Shown: positions 37,637 through 50,332, numbered from the stretch's first letter. The stretch: DNA of 64,000 bases from Neocallimastix lanati (nom. inval.) (GCA_016946835.1 JACVTC010000219.1:66001-130000), one strand, 5' to 3'. Numbers and translations are program-made. Notes: generated from the letters alone by a model not told the origin.

Positions 37637-38216
37637 ATTAAAAATAATTGATTTATATAGTTTAAATTCATGTTAATTAATTACTTGAGTTAAGTTTAAG
37701 GAAGCACATTCACCACCATAGTAGTTGTTGGTGTCAAGGTGTAATACCTTTTTACCTTCAACAGATAATAAACCAGAAATAATACATTCGGTTAAACCAG
37801 TACCGAGAACAATAACATCATATGATTCTTCCTATTTATTTAATATAAAAGTTATTTAAGTATCAAAAATATTTATTTACTATTTTATTTTACTCAATAT
37901 ATATATAAGAAAGAAAAAAAAGGATAGGCAAAATACTTAAATGATATAATAAATAAATAAATAAATAAATAAATAAACAAATACAAAATATAAGAGTGCA
38001 ATAATAAACAAATAAACAAAAAAAAAAAAAAAGGTATAACAACATAAAAGTTAAGTACTGCTATTTTATGCTATCTTTGTTTAAGTTTTTCTTTTTCCCT
38101 TTATTTATTAGTATTTAAAAAAAATTATGCACACTTTATTTTTATTTACTTATTTATTTTGTTTTTTTTTAAAAAAAAAAGAAGTTTTTTGTATTTCAAA
38201 ACAATGATCTTACCAT
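35758..38216 (-). CDS. GDI1: Rab GDP-dissociation inhibitor (8 exons)
   Basis: Exons on the minus strand: 38216-38214, 37831-37685, 37536-37397, 37279-37095, 36989-36749, 36643-36544, 36424-36253, 36104-35758; 444 residues, the normal family length. It extracts and recycles prenylated GDP-bound Rab GTPases between membranes and cytosol. Family signatures visible: [18 protein letters not shown] and [16 protein letters not shown] (dinucleotide-binding-like N-terminus), [48 protein letters not shown], and SDLYEP...[19 protein letters not shown] near the C-terminus. All seven introns are GT...AG and keep phase. The C-terminus ends acidic (ILEEDDE). The lack of a prenyl-transferase-associated insert favours GDI over the related REP. 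Intron 1 (37832-38213) follows directly after the ATG. Confidence 0.97.
38214..38216 (-). other. ATG-only first coding exon of the GDI gene
   Basis: The minus strand reads ATG|GTAAGA, a strong donor directly after the start codon. The 382-nt intron ends AAATAG|GAAGAATCATATGATG, giving [11 protein letters not shown], which matches the conserved GDI N-terminus. There is no in-frame ATG in the second exon that could replace it. Confidence 0.9.
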
Positions 38217-39546
38217 TTTGTTTTTTATTGTTGTTTAATTAAAATATATGTTTATAATAAGTTAATAAATCTAATTTTTAAAAAAAAAAAAAATAAATAA
38301 ATACGCAAGATAAAATACGCTAATAAAAGATAAAATAAATCTATTAATTATAATTTTTAAATTATTAAAATTATTTTATTTCTTTTATGTTTTGTTTATT
38401 ATTAATAATAAAAACGATAAAATATAAATTTTAAAAAAAAAGAAAAAAAAATATTTAATCAAAATTTTTGATGCTTAAATATTATTTTTAATAAACAATA
38501 TTATTAAATATGAATTATATATTAATATTTTAAGATTTTATTAATTGTAAATTATTTATTATTATTATAAATATACAATATATAAATTAAATTATTTAAT
38601 TAATATATTATGAATAATTGTATCATTTATTTTCATTATTAATAATGATCCATTATAATTAATTAATATAAAAAATTCAATAAACGTAAAATGTTTAATA
38701 TTTTATTGAAATATTTTTAAATAATAAATAATATAAATAAATAATTAGATAATAAATGATAAATAATAAATAATAAATAATAAATAATAAATAATAAATA
38801 TATAATAAATAATTAAATAATAATAACTTATATAATCAAAATATTAAAGATTGTTATTATAGAATGTAAGATTATTAAAATTTCTAATATCATATCATAT
38901 AATAAAGATTATTATTATAGAATGTAAGATTATTAAAATTTCTTATATCATATATATTATTGAAATTCTGTCTTTATAGATACTTATATCACTCTATACT
39001 GATCATTTAATAATGATACTTCCGTTATTTATTAATAATAAATAATTATTTACTGATTAACATGCATACTGATTTATAAACATTTTAATTAAATCATCCT
39101 ATAAAATCGAACGTTTTACTGATTAATGACTATAAATTATATTAAAAGTTTAAATAATATTAAATTATTCTTGAATAAGGAAAATTTTATCATGAATTTA
39201 TGAATCTAATATTTAACTTAAATAGATTTATTGAATAGAAATTATTACATAAATATAAAAAATTGTGATAAAAAAAAGACATATATATATCAAAATATAT
39301 AAATATATAATTACAATAGTGTAATTATTCAAGAAAAACATTTATATATATATAAACCTTTTAATAAATTAAAGAAGTTTTTATTCTTTCATTTCTCTGA
39401 AAAAATATATATATATTAATACTTAGTATTAATTAAAAGAAAAACAAGCTTTGTTATATATATTAAATTATTCAATTCATAAACACATTTGCTAATAAGT
39501 AATATCTGGTAAGTTTACTTTTAAAAAAATTGGTAAAAATAAAAGA
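38217..39546. other. Intergenic, upstream of GDI
   Basis: Very AT-rich. It includes the GDI 5' UTR and promoter, with no recognisable element. It also contains TAAATAA microsatellite (38755-38815) and a 58-bp imperfect tandem duplication (38845-38960) around TAGAATGTAAGATTATTAAAATTTC. No gene was seen. Confidence 0.6.
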
Positions 39547-39900
<354 letters not shown>

Positions 39901-40385
39901 TATTTTATTTTATTTAATCTATACTTTATATTCATATTTCAACTATTTATTTTATTTTATTTATTTTATTTTAATTTTTTTTATTTTATTTTTTTTTTAT
40001 TGTTGAACCAGTGATGTTAAAACAAAGAATAATAAAAATAAGTAATTATCTTAAACCAATTATAAATTAATTTAATAATTTTTGGCTTTTTAAATTTTTG
40101 AAACGTATATAAGCGTATATTATTTAATTAAATAATATATAATATTTGATACAATGAGATTTAATTCATTATTATTCATTTTAATTATTAATCTAATTTA
40201 AGATTGTATTATTTAGTGTAAAATAAATATAAAAATATTAATATTATTTATAAAATAAACCTATATTAATATATTATGAATAATATTCTCTATAAAAGGT
40301 AATCTTTTGAGTAATAATAAATATTATAAAACATGTTAATAACTCTTCTTTTTTCCCTATTATGGTAATTTTCATTTAAAGATGA

Positions 40386-40390
40386 ACTAT

Positions 40391-40421
<31 letters not shown>

Positions 40422-40472
40422 TTCATTTATTCATTTATTCATTTATTCATTTATTCATTTATTTATTTATTT

Positions 40473-40503
<31 letters not shown>

Positions 40504-40510
40504 TGTATTA
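40386..40510. repeat. TTTA/TTCA tetranucleotide array
   Basis: TTTA units are interspersed with TTCA units. The open frame through it encodes only FIYL-type simple sequence and is not counted as a gene. Confidence 0.95.
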
Positions 40511-40869
40511 ATTTATTTATTTACTTTTATTTTTTATTCTTTAATTTTTCTTTTTTTATTTTTTAGATTTTTGCGCTCTTGTTTTACATAATAATATATA
40601 TATAGATATATATATTTATATAATACAATCTAAAGTAGTGTAATAATTGAATATATATGGGTCACCACAAGTATAAAATATATATTGCACATACACAATA
40701 TTTGCTAATTAGTTATACCAGTTCAGCATCAACCCTACTTTCTTAATCTCAGAGCAAAGGTAATACTGAATGATAACCCTTAAACAATCACATTCGTATA
40801 AATGTGGCTTGAAAAAGATCAGAAGACTTTCATTCTTTTCATCAAGACTAACAAATAGTTACGTTCCTC

Positions 40870-41142
40870 TCAGTTCACTAGATTTATTAGTATATGCAAT
40901 TTATTATAATATTCTTTGCTCATCCTGAATAGAGTCCTAGGCAATATGTAAATCATACTTACCATGGCGAGCAAACTTCCAACTTCATTTATGGGAAAAT
41001 CCAAGGGTAGAGTGAAAATACCCCATATAAATTGAGAAGGCATGCACAAGGTTGATACAGAATTCGTATGTGTGTTAGCTCCCAGAGTACTAATCTCCAG
41101 GATAAAAATAGACTGGAAAGACTTTTTATTCTTGAAGAGACT
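40870..41142 (-). pseudogene. Unidentified coding-like island of raised GC
   Basis: Between very AT-rich flanks, about 40640-41135 is clearly richer in G+C. On the minus strand a 90-codon frame without an ATG at its start stays open: ILEISTLGANTHTNS, WGIFTLPLDFPINEVGSLLAM, ILPRTLFRMSKEYYNKL, ending TGA at 40870-40872. The same frame continues with coding-like sequence and scattered stops for another 130 nt. No family was recognised; a decayed gene or element fragment, or a structured RNA, are both open. A short hairpin (CACATT..AATGTG) lies near 40790. Confidence 0.3.
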
Positions 41143-41149
41143 TTAAATT

Positions 41150-42340
41150 ATAATATATATAAATGAATTACTAAATGATTATCATTATCATCTAGTAATT
41201 CATTAATATTTATTAAATATTTAAATAAAATATTAAATGATAATAATAATTATAATTAATAATAAATAATAAAATTATATAATAATATTCAATAATTAAC
41301 TATAAATTAAAAAATAGATCAATAAGTAAATAAATAAATAATAAATAAATAATCATTTATGTAAAACATTATTAATAAATGGTTATTAACGGCTTTATGT
41401 TATGCCGTAATATTATATGGAAAGCGGTATACAATATGACAAGTTAATATTCATTTATTGGTTTTGTAATTTGATATATATAGTTTTTATTATTTTACTA
41501 ATGTAATAATAAATAAAACAAAACAAATAAAAATAAAAAGCTAGAATAAAATTAAACGCTAGGGAAAAAGAATAAAATTTATATATTTATATTATTATCT
41601 TCAAAATATATTATACAAACATAGTTATATGTTTTTTTTTTTTTTTTTTTTAAGAAATAGTATAATGAAAATTAAAATAATAGTTATAATAGAGTGACTA
41701 TATTAGATAATTTATAATTTATCAAATTATATTATAATTATTCTTCAATAATAATAATAATTTAAGTTATTTTTTAATTGTTATAAAATAAAATTATTAT
41801 ATATATATATATATATATTTAACGACTTTTTTTTTTTTTAATATTATTATTACATTGAAATTATTTAAAGTTAATTATATTTTCTTGGATTTTTAATATA
41901 TATATCTAAATATTATTTATTATTTATATTTATATTTATATTTATATAATTTTCTATTATTTTCAAAGAACATATAATGTTATCATACGTATCATGCATA
42001 TCAATAATTTTCAATAAATTATTTATTTCCTCACTTATTAAACTAATTATTTTTTATACTATGTAAAACAATTTTTCAAAGTCAAAATTTAAGCAAAAAA
42101 ATAAAATAAAATAAAATAAAATAAAATAAAATAAAATAAAATCTAAAAACTAATAATAATAATATATTATAATTAACACTAATGAAAAATACTGGAAATA
42201 AAGATATACCTTAAATATAAAATAAATATATAACATTTATATTTTTTATAATTCTATAATTTTTTATTTAGTTCTTAAGATTTTTATTATTATTATTTTT
42301 TTTTTTTTTACTTTATTTTATTTTATTTTATTTTATAAAT
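41150..42340. other. Intergenic, AT-rich
   Basis: AT simple sequence, a T run (41633-41652), a TA run (41800-41818) and an AATAA array (42100-42140). No gene or RNA was recognised. Confidence 0.6.
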
Positions 42341-43114
42341 TTATTTATTTTTGAATGAGTTTCTTTTAGTATTATTAATGCTATTATTAATGCTGTCTTC
42401 GATAGAAATATTGAGTTTTTGATCTTCGCTTAATTTTTGGAGAATTGTAAAGAAAGGCAATACAGTTATTGAATAAATTACTAAAACTATGATTAAATAT
42501 GTTATAATAAATGAGAAACTTGAAGTTCCAAAAATATAAATTATTTTTTCTGATGGGCAAAAACTTCCATCAAAAGTCCAACAATATAATTTATATGAAC
42601 TAAAACTTTGATATAGTGCAAGTAGTGGGAAACCAATAAATAATGTTTTTGGAAGTATATGAGCATAGAGTGTTTGAAATATATATAAGAAACATTCTAA
42701 AACAAACATAACAATAAATATTTGAGTATTACCATTTCCAAATGCCCAAATAATTGAGTAAAAAAGATATGGTAATAAAGTATTACCACATATAGTATCT
42801 GGAAAATATAATAAAAATGCTGAATGAATTATAAAAATAATATGGTGTTCAAAAATGTTAAAATTTGCTGATACCAATTGTGTTAATGTAATTTCCCAGT
42901 AAAATAGTATAATTTGGATAACAAGCATGGCTTTTATTTGAAGAACTGAAATTGATTGTTTTACTGTTTTTGAAGGCCACATATTTTCATTTATATAACA
43001 TGAACCAATTGCTATAATTAATTGAATAAGAAATATCCAATTAGTAAATTGATTCCATTTTTTTGGATATTGTGAGCTATCAGATAAATCATTAAGAATA
43101 TCCCAAAATCCCAT
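42341..43114 (-). CDS. Multi-pass membrane protein, unknown family
   Basis: 257 residues in one exon, starting MGFWDILNDL. The open frame extends 12 codons further (MDIFFYFFFFKK), but that part is translated from an A-rich leader, so the inner ATG at 43114 is preferred. About six to seven hydrophobic segments are visible, for example around NWIFLIQLIIAIGS, IKAMLVIQIILFYW, HHIIFIIHSAFLLYF, IFIVMFVLECFLYIF, TLFIGFPLLAL and SFIITYLIIVLVIYS. The C-terminus is polar (SIEDSINNSINNTKRNS) and probably cytosolic. No catalytic motif or named family was recognised. It stands alone, between large spacers. Confidence 0.7.
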   Translation of the reverse strand: MGFWDILNDLSDSSQYPKKWNQFTNWIFLIQLIIAIGSCYINENMWPSKTVKQSISVLQIKAMLVIQIILFYWEITLTQLVSANFNIFEHHIIFIIHSAFLLYFPDTICGNTLLPYLFYSIIWAFGNGNTQIFIVMFVLECFLYIFQTLYAHILPKTLFIGFPLLALYQSFSSYKLYCWTFDGSFCPSEKIIYIFGTSSFSFIITYLIIVLVIYSITVLPFFTILQKLSEDQKLNISIEDSINNSINNTKRNSFKNK

Positions 43115-43879
43115 TTTTTTAAAAAAAAAAAAATAAAAAAAAATATCCAATAATTTATTATATATTATATAATTATATAATTTGAAGAATTTGAAGCCTA
43201 TTATATTATATAATATTATGATTTTGTATTATATAATTATTATATTGTTTATCAATTTTTATATATATATATATATATAAATATAATTAAAATAATCTTC
43301 TAGTTAATTTAAGAAATTTGTTAACTTCTTTTTTTTTTAATAGTTTTTATTTAATTTTATTGTTTATTATTATTATTTTTTTGTTTGTTTGTTTGTTTTT
43401 CTTTCTTTTTTTTTTCTTATTTTGGTAGTTTTTGTTTAATTTTACTTCTTTTATTTTTATTATTTATTTATTATTACTGTTTTTTTTCAATGGTTTATTT
43501 AATAAAAAAATGAATAAGATAATTCTTAATTTTTTATTTATTATTATTTAAATTTCTAAAACTATATATTATTATTTATAAATGTAAATGTATATTCCAA
43601 TAAATTATTATTGTATCAAAAAAAAAAAATAAAAATTAATTTATTTTGTATTAACCGAAAATACAGGATTAAAATTATATTTTTATAAAATTATAAATTT
43701 TTTGTAGATTTATCCACAAAATTTTTATATAATAAATTTGGATTTATAATAAAATTCGTAATATTATTTATTATTCTTTATAATTATTATCAATATTTTT
43801 ATTATTTATTATTATTATTATTTTTAATATTACTGTAAATTATTATTATATATTATTTTTATTAATATTATTATTAATA

Positions 43880-43923
<44 letters not shown>

Positions 43924-44632
43924 ATGGTATTGTTTTTAAATACTTTAAATAATAATAATATTAAAATAACTATTTAATAATATTTAATTATGAAATTATT
44001 TTTTAATATTTTGTGAAAATAATAATAATCTAATTAATAATTTTTAATTATAAAGACTTTAATATGTTTTATGAAAATAATATTCAATTATTTAGTAATA
44101 CTCAATTATAAAAAATATAGTTTAATATTTTTGTTCAATTAGTATTAGAATAATTATTAAATAATATTATAATAATTATTTAATAAATTTTAATTTTAAA
44201 TAGATATCTATTATGATTTTTAACCTAATTCAATAATAATTAAAACGTTTTAATGCTTTAAGAATTAATTATAATTTTGTACGACAGAATTTGTATAATA
44301 CAATGAGATAATTTTTATTACTTTTTTTTTTTTTTTTTTATTTTATTTTTATTTTCAAACAGATTATATTAGTGAAATGTATAATATTCCCTAAAATGTA
44401 TAACAAAAAATATTCAAAAATTATATCTTTATAATTAAATATTATTAAATAACAATTTTACTATTATTCTCACCTAAAATTTATTAGTTTTAGAATACAA
44501 CACACTGAATATTATTATATTAATTATTAAATAAATATTATTTTAATTATTAAATGAAATGTCTTTTGGTTTTAAATTTTTTTATTTTTATTTTTTTATT
44601 TTTTATTTTTTATTTGGTATTATATATATAAT
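43115..44632. other. Intergenic, AT-rich
   Basis: ATT and TTTG microsatellites (43370-43405, 43870-43922) and long T runs. No gene was recognised. Confidence 0.6.
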
Positions 44633-44813
44633 TGTTAAGAAATTAGAGCACACTTAATGATAAATATATAATATTATTAGTCAATTAACTATTATTTTAT
44701 ATTATATTTTATTAAAATAAAAGACCTCAATTTCAAATATAAAATTACATTATAATTATAAGTATGTATACACTATGTAATGTCATAATGTACATAAAAT
44801 AAGAACCTTAACA
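44633..44813 (-). mobile_element. 181-bp solo LTR with 5-bp target duplication
   Basis: The ends are TGTTAAG...CTTAACA (perfect 7-bp inverted termini, TG...CA), flanked by ATAAT on both sides (44628-44632, 44814-44818). The content (ATGACATTACATAGTGTATAC, CTCTAATTTCTTAACA on the minus strand) resembles the degenerate LTR-like sequence at 30640-30861. Strand is assigned by that similarity. It is a remnant of LTR-LTR recombination. Confidence 0.75.
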
Positions 44814-44879
44814 ATAATTATATATAATATATATATATATATACATATATATTTTATACTAGAAATAAACTTCATTTAA

Positions 44880-44938
44880 AAAAAAAAAAAAAAAAAAAAA
44901 CTTGAAAATAAAATACTTAATTTTTTTTTTTTACATTA

Positions 44939-44990
<52 letters not shown>

Positions 44991-45392
44991 ATGTTATGAG
45001 TTTCGAGGGGACGAAAAGGTCTCTCTAACTCTTCCCATTCATTAATGATACATTCCATGTAGATGTAGATAAAAAAAAAAAAAAAAACATTCGAATCTGT
45101 ATCTGAATTTCTTCTTTGATATATTTATTGTTTCGTTGTCAATGCTCTTGACAAACGGTAGGTCTATTGGTATACAAACTGATCAAAATGTAAAAAAAAA
45201 AAAAAAATTTACTAATTACAACTGATATAACATTAATAAGGAATTCCCCACAAAATAGGAAATCGGGAAAGAAGACTGTCTCGAAGGGGATTGAAATATA
45301 CTATTAATAAAATAACTTCTTTCCCTCAAGCCAATCTTTAAGATTTCATTTACCACATTTCCACCAAGAAGGAGACATAGAATAATAATAAA

Positions 45393-45427
<35 letters not shown>

Positions 45428-45430
45428 ATA
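44880..45430 (-). pseudogene. Coding-like fragments broken by poly(A) tracts, unidentified
   Basis: A GC-raised island is interrupted by A runs (44943-44988, 45071-45086, 45401-45425). Minus-strand frames give MECIINEWEELERPFRPLETHNIV (about 45063-44992), CIPIDLPFVKSIDNETINISKKKFRYRFEC (about 45178-45089) and SPSWWKCGK (about 45378). The pieces are not joined by convincing splice sites. A relic gene or transposon is more likely than an active gene. Confidence 0.3.
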
Positions 45431-45705
45431 TTAAAAAAGAATATTTTTAAGTTTCGTATTAACTTTAAATGTTTCGTTATAATAAAATTAATAGTCATAA
45501 TTAATAACTTTTATAATATTTAAAAGCAAATAAAATATAATTATAAAAAATACTTGATGATTATTTTTTTATTATTATTTTATTATTATTATTATTTTTT
45601 TCTAAACAAAAACGTCTTTTATTATTATTTGTATCATTTTCTAGTATTAATATTCGTTAGTAGTATTAATATTATAAGTATTATTATTAATACTTAATAG
45701 TATTA

Positions 45706-46674
45706 TTAATATCTTTTTCTTCTATCCTTGTCACTACTTCTTCTTTTTTCTCTTGACTTTGACCTTGACCTTGACCTTGAAATAGAATATTTACTTTTTT
45801 TATATTCATTATATGATAATGAGGAGTAAGTATGAGAATGTCGATAATCATTAGAATGATGAGGATGTGAGTATTTCGAATGAGAATATCTTGATCTTGA
45901 ATGTGAACGAGTTCTAGACCTTGATTTTAATCTTGATCTTGAATGTGAACGAGTTCTAGACCTTGGCTTTAATCTTGATCTTGATTTTGACCTTGATCTT
46001 GACCTTGACCTTGATCTTGATCTTATTTTTGATTTTGAATATATAGGTGAACGAGACCTTGATCTTGATCTTGATCTTAAATTTGACTTTGATCTTGACC
46101 TTTTCCTTGACCTTGATTTGGAGTGAGAATGAGATCTTGATAAAGATGTTATATTTGATTGTTTTGATGCTATTTTTTCATTATTACTACTATTATTATT
46201 TTTATTATCATTATTGTCATTATTATTACTATTTTTACTATTACTATTAGAATTATTATTAGTAGTAGCAGTAGTAATAGTCGTAGAAAGGGTATATTTT
46301 GAATTAGAAATCATATTTTCCTTAGGAATATCTTCATTGTTATCTACTTTTATATTATCTTTTTCTGTTTCTTGATTTAATATATTATTGTGTAATTCAT
46401 TTTTAGTCAAGAGATTATCATTTTTATCTTTATTGTCATTATTCGTATTAATATTGTCTTTGTATCTAAAAACGTGTAAAAAATTACAATATGCCAATTT
46501 CGGACAACCAGGTAAATTATTATTATCTTCATGTCTTTCATTATGACCTTTTAAAATTATTGATATTGAAATATTGTAATTGTTAATATATATTTAAATT
46601 CAATAAATAAATTTATTAATTAATTAATTAATTAATAATAAATAAATAAAATATATATATATATATATATATAG

Positions 46675-46718
<44 letters not shown>

Positions 46719-48635
46719 AAGAAAGAAAATAGTTTGATATTTTAATAATAATAATAATATTTACCACATAACGCCATTTTCCAATCTGTTATTGTTATAA
46801 ATTCTACCATTAATTGTTTACCACCATACCATCTACCATTCATTGCACAAAACGCTGTAAACGCTTCTTCTTCTGTACTATAATCGACATATACATTTCC
46901 TCGTAAATGTGGAATAATATTATTACAAACCTTTATATAATATACATAAATTATTAAGTTAGTTTTAAGATATATATATATTTGAATATATACGCTTAAT
47001 ATAGTCAATATTACAAAATATATTATATATATATACATAAAAGTGAATAATATTTCCAAACTTTGAAAACTCAGGATAAACATCATCATAAAATTCTTTA
47101 TATTTAATATAGCTATCATTTGAATCTTCATCATACTATATATAATTTATAATTTATAGAAAAAAACAAAAAAGAAAAATAATGATTTAAGAATTAAATC
47201 ATTAATGAATTAGGTTAGTTTAAAAAACTTAAAATAGGGAATTTATATATAATTGATATTAATAAATCTATTTACAAATTATATATAATAATAAATAATA
47301 AATAATAAATACTTCAATAATTTCATTCTCATCGAATAGATAAGTTGACATGATTTCAGTTCCTAAATCAAACATATTTCTAATAATTATTGTCTTTGAG
47401 TGAGTGGGTTGAATATGAATTCTATCACATTGATTACCGAAACGGCATGCACCCGTCCTTTTAAAAAATTGACATACTTGTAAATCATTATTCTCCTGAT
47501 TTCCCATGATTTCAAACTGATAACATATTAATATAAATTAATTCATATTTAATTAGTATTATTATATATAAGAATTATACAAATATATATAAAAGTTTAT
47601 ATTTATTTATTATTAGTATTTCTTTTTTCCAAAAAAAAAAAAAAAAAAAAAAAAAATAGAACAATATTTACTAAGTCAATTGATGCCTGAGGATTTACAA
47701 ATTTTAAATCCTTTATATTTAATTTTATTATAATCATTAATAATAATATTATTATTGTAGTTGATATTTTTTATTATAATACAATAAATAAAAATATTGT
47801 TAAAATTGCAATTATTATCAATAATAATATAAATCTACAGCATTATTATAAAAATCTGTATTAGTTACATCTTCGGCTTTGGAAGCAATATTAAAAGTGA
47901 TATATTTGAAATTTTCTTCAATTCTATGCTTTTCAATATTTTTATTAATTTCTTCATACTTTGATTTAACCATTTCCTATATTATAAAAAATATTTTTTT
48001 TTTATAATTACATTTTTATTAGTTTCATCTTTTTTATTTTCCTTGTTATTAAAAGCAACATAGGATAATATATATATTTATATATACTTGAATAGATTTT
48101 GTTTCAGTTGAATTTTCACTTTTTTCCTCCTCCTTTTTTGAAGATTTTTCTTTAATTTCTTTATTTATTTGTTTTTGTTTCATCTCTAATTCCTTTTTTT
48201 TCTTAATTTTCATTTCAATTTTTTGTTCACGTAATTCCCATTTTTTCCGTTGTTTTTCTCTAATTTTATTTATTTTTATTTTATTTTAATTTAAAATCTT
48301 AAATAATATATATATTGATTATTAGAACAACCAATATAATACCTTTCTTTTTCTTCTTTCAATAATTCTTTTATATATATATAATATAATATTAAAGATA
48401 AAAAAAAAAAAATAAAAAAAAAAAAGGTTAATTTCTAAATAATGCTTAGTACAATTAATAAATAAATTATAATAAAGATGATTATTGATTAATAATTATT
48501 TTTAAATATACCTTCTTTTTTCTTTTCTATATACTCTTTATCATTCAATTCTATAATTTTCTGTTCCGCATATTGCTGTCTTCTAATTTTTCTTTTAAGT
48601 TTCTTTTTTAATTTTCTAAATTCCTTTCGTGACAT
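45706..48635 (-). CDS. ZRSR2: ZRSR2/Urp-type U2AF35-related splicing factor (9 exons)
   Basis: Exons on the minus strand: 48635-48512, 48367-48343, 48259-48088, 47976-47839, 47710-47672, 47516-47313, 47135-47037, 46930-46765, 46547-45706; 602 residues. It binds 3' splice sites; the metazoan ortholog serves the U12-type (minor) spliceosome. Order: Lys-rich coiled N-terminus (MSRKEFRKLKKKLKRK); first CCCH finger C-x8-C-x5-C-x3-H (CQFFKRTGACRFGNQCDRIH); UHM-type RRM ending PHLRGNVYVDYSTEEEA and NGRWYGGKQLMVEF; WKMALC and second CCCH finger ending CPKLAYCNFLHVFR; Asn-rich linker; long RS domain. WKMA-C, PHLRGNVYV and the long charged N-terminus point to ZRSR2 rather than U2AF1. The last acceptor may lie 21 nt further in (exon from 46526), which restores the usual C-x7-C spacing. 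The ATG at 48635 is chosen because the open frame upstream has none. Confidence 0.88.
48343..48367 (-). other. 25-nt microexon in the ZRSR2-like gene
   Basis: Bounded by ATAAAAG|AATTATT and GAAAG|GTATTA. It has 2+21+2 nt, encoding E-LLKEEKE-R across its junctions, and is the only piece that links the phase-1 end of exon 1 to the phase of exon 3. Flanking introns are 144 nt (48368-48511) and 83 nt (48260-48342). Confidence 0.75.
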
Positions 48636-48844
48636 TTTTTTGGAGGCTTCTTTTATCTCTTTATTTTCATTTTCAATTAGCAAATGAATAGTCTTTATGT
48701 CATCTTCGTATGATTTATAAATGTTTAAAATTGAAAATTTTGAAATATAAAATTTTGAATCGTTTTATGAATTATAAATGATTTTATACATTATTGAATA
48801 AATATATAAATGTAGATATAGATATAGATATAAAAAAAAAAAAA

Positions 48845-48880
<36 letters not shown>

Positions 48881-50332
48881 TAAGGAGAAAATAAAATATA
48901 AAAAAAATAATTTAAATTGTTTAAATAAATATTTATAAATTCATTAATAAAAAAAAAAAAAAAGATATAAATCCTTAATTAAATTGGCATTTTGATGGAA
49001 ATGGAATTTAATGAATTATTTTCTTCTTATTTTTTATTTTTATTTTTTTTTTTCAATTATTGACAAGAGTGGTAATTACCATTGATATCTTTAAGTTGAT
49101 TGACATCATCATTGTCCATATTAGAATTTTATTATTAATTGTTTTAATTGAGTTAAAATAATTGGATATTTTCTATTTTTGTTTTTGTGTTAAATATAAT
49201 TAAAATATATGATAGAGTAGTTAAAAAAATATTTATATATGAAAAAATAAAAAAAATTTATTATTATTATATAATTATAAAAATTCATGTATTATTGAAT
49301 CATTTTATTTAATTTATGAATAAAAATTAAAAACTTTAAAATATATATATTTATCTTATAATAAATTACTAATAAAGTTTAATTTTTATTATCCTTTAAG
49401 AAATTAATTTATATTAGGGTTATGACTTAAAGTAGTTACTTCTATACTATTCAATTTAATCAAATTAATAATAGTAAATATAAAAATTTATTTATTAATA
49501 AAGATAAATAAAGTACATTTTATTATAAGAAAAACCATGACCTAAAAAAATTTGATTCTTAAAAAAAAAGGTAATAACAAATGCTACAATATAAAGTTAT
49601 AAATTAAATTTTTGAAGATTAATATATTTACATTATATTTATTTTGGTTTTTGGTCAAAACCATTTGCTTTATTATTTATAGATTGATCTTTGTATTTAG
49701 AATTCCACTTTATTTTTTTCTTATTAGTTTTCTGATTTTATAATAATTAATATGGACATGTTTAGATCATAGATTTATTTTGTAATTTTATGTCTTATAA
49801 ATTGTAGCTTGATTGTTAATATAAAATTTTATGTAGTCTTTTTTTTGCTTTTTATTTTATTTTATTTTTTTTTTATTGAATGATCGTATATAATAACATT
49901 TATTTACTTTTGCGTAGTTTATAATATAAAACTTCGATATTAAAGTGTTCATATTTTTTTTCTTTTTTAATTTTTATTTATTTATTTATTTTTGGAACAT
50001 CAATTATTATTTAATCTAATCTGGACCCATAAATTTAATATATTATGTGGTAGGTATTTTTGTTTTCTAACCTTTAGTGTAGTTTGAGTCAATCGATACC
50101 TTCTAAATATTTTTCTTATCATTAGATTATATCTTAAATCATAAGTCTTATCAATTTTGCAAAAAAATTAAATATTTAAATAAAAAGAATATTAACCCTA
50201 CCTAATTATAAATATTTTAAAATAAATCATATTTCTATTAATAATCTTTTTAATAAAATTTCAACTTTACAATCTGTATATAGATATAATAATGAAATAA
50301 TTTTATTTTTTGAAATAAAAAATAATTAATTT
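48636..50332. other. Intergenic, AT-rich
   Basis: It contains the 5' flank of the ZRSR2-like gene, an (AAT)n array (48844-48882) and T-rich spacer. In-frame codons without ATG continue about 130 nt upstream of 48635, so an additional 5' exon cannot be excluded. No other gene was seen. Confidence 0.55.

Noticed and set aside
40955-40963. ATACTTACC, identical to the start of U1 snRNA
   Set aside because: The downstream sequence lacks U1 stem-loops and an Sm site that I can recognise; on the other strand it is simply ATGGTAAGTAT, and a nine-base match is weak evidence.
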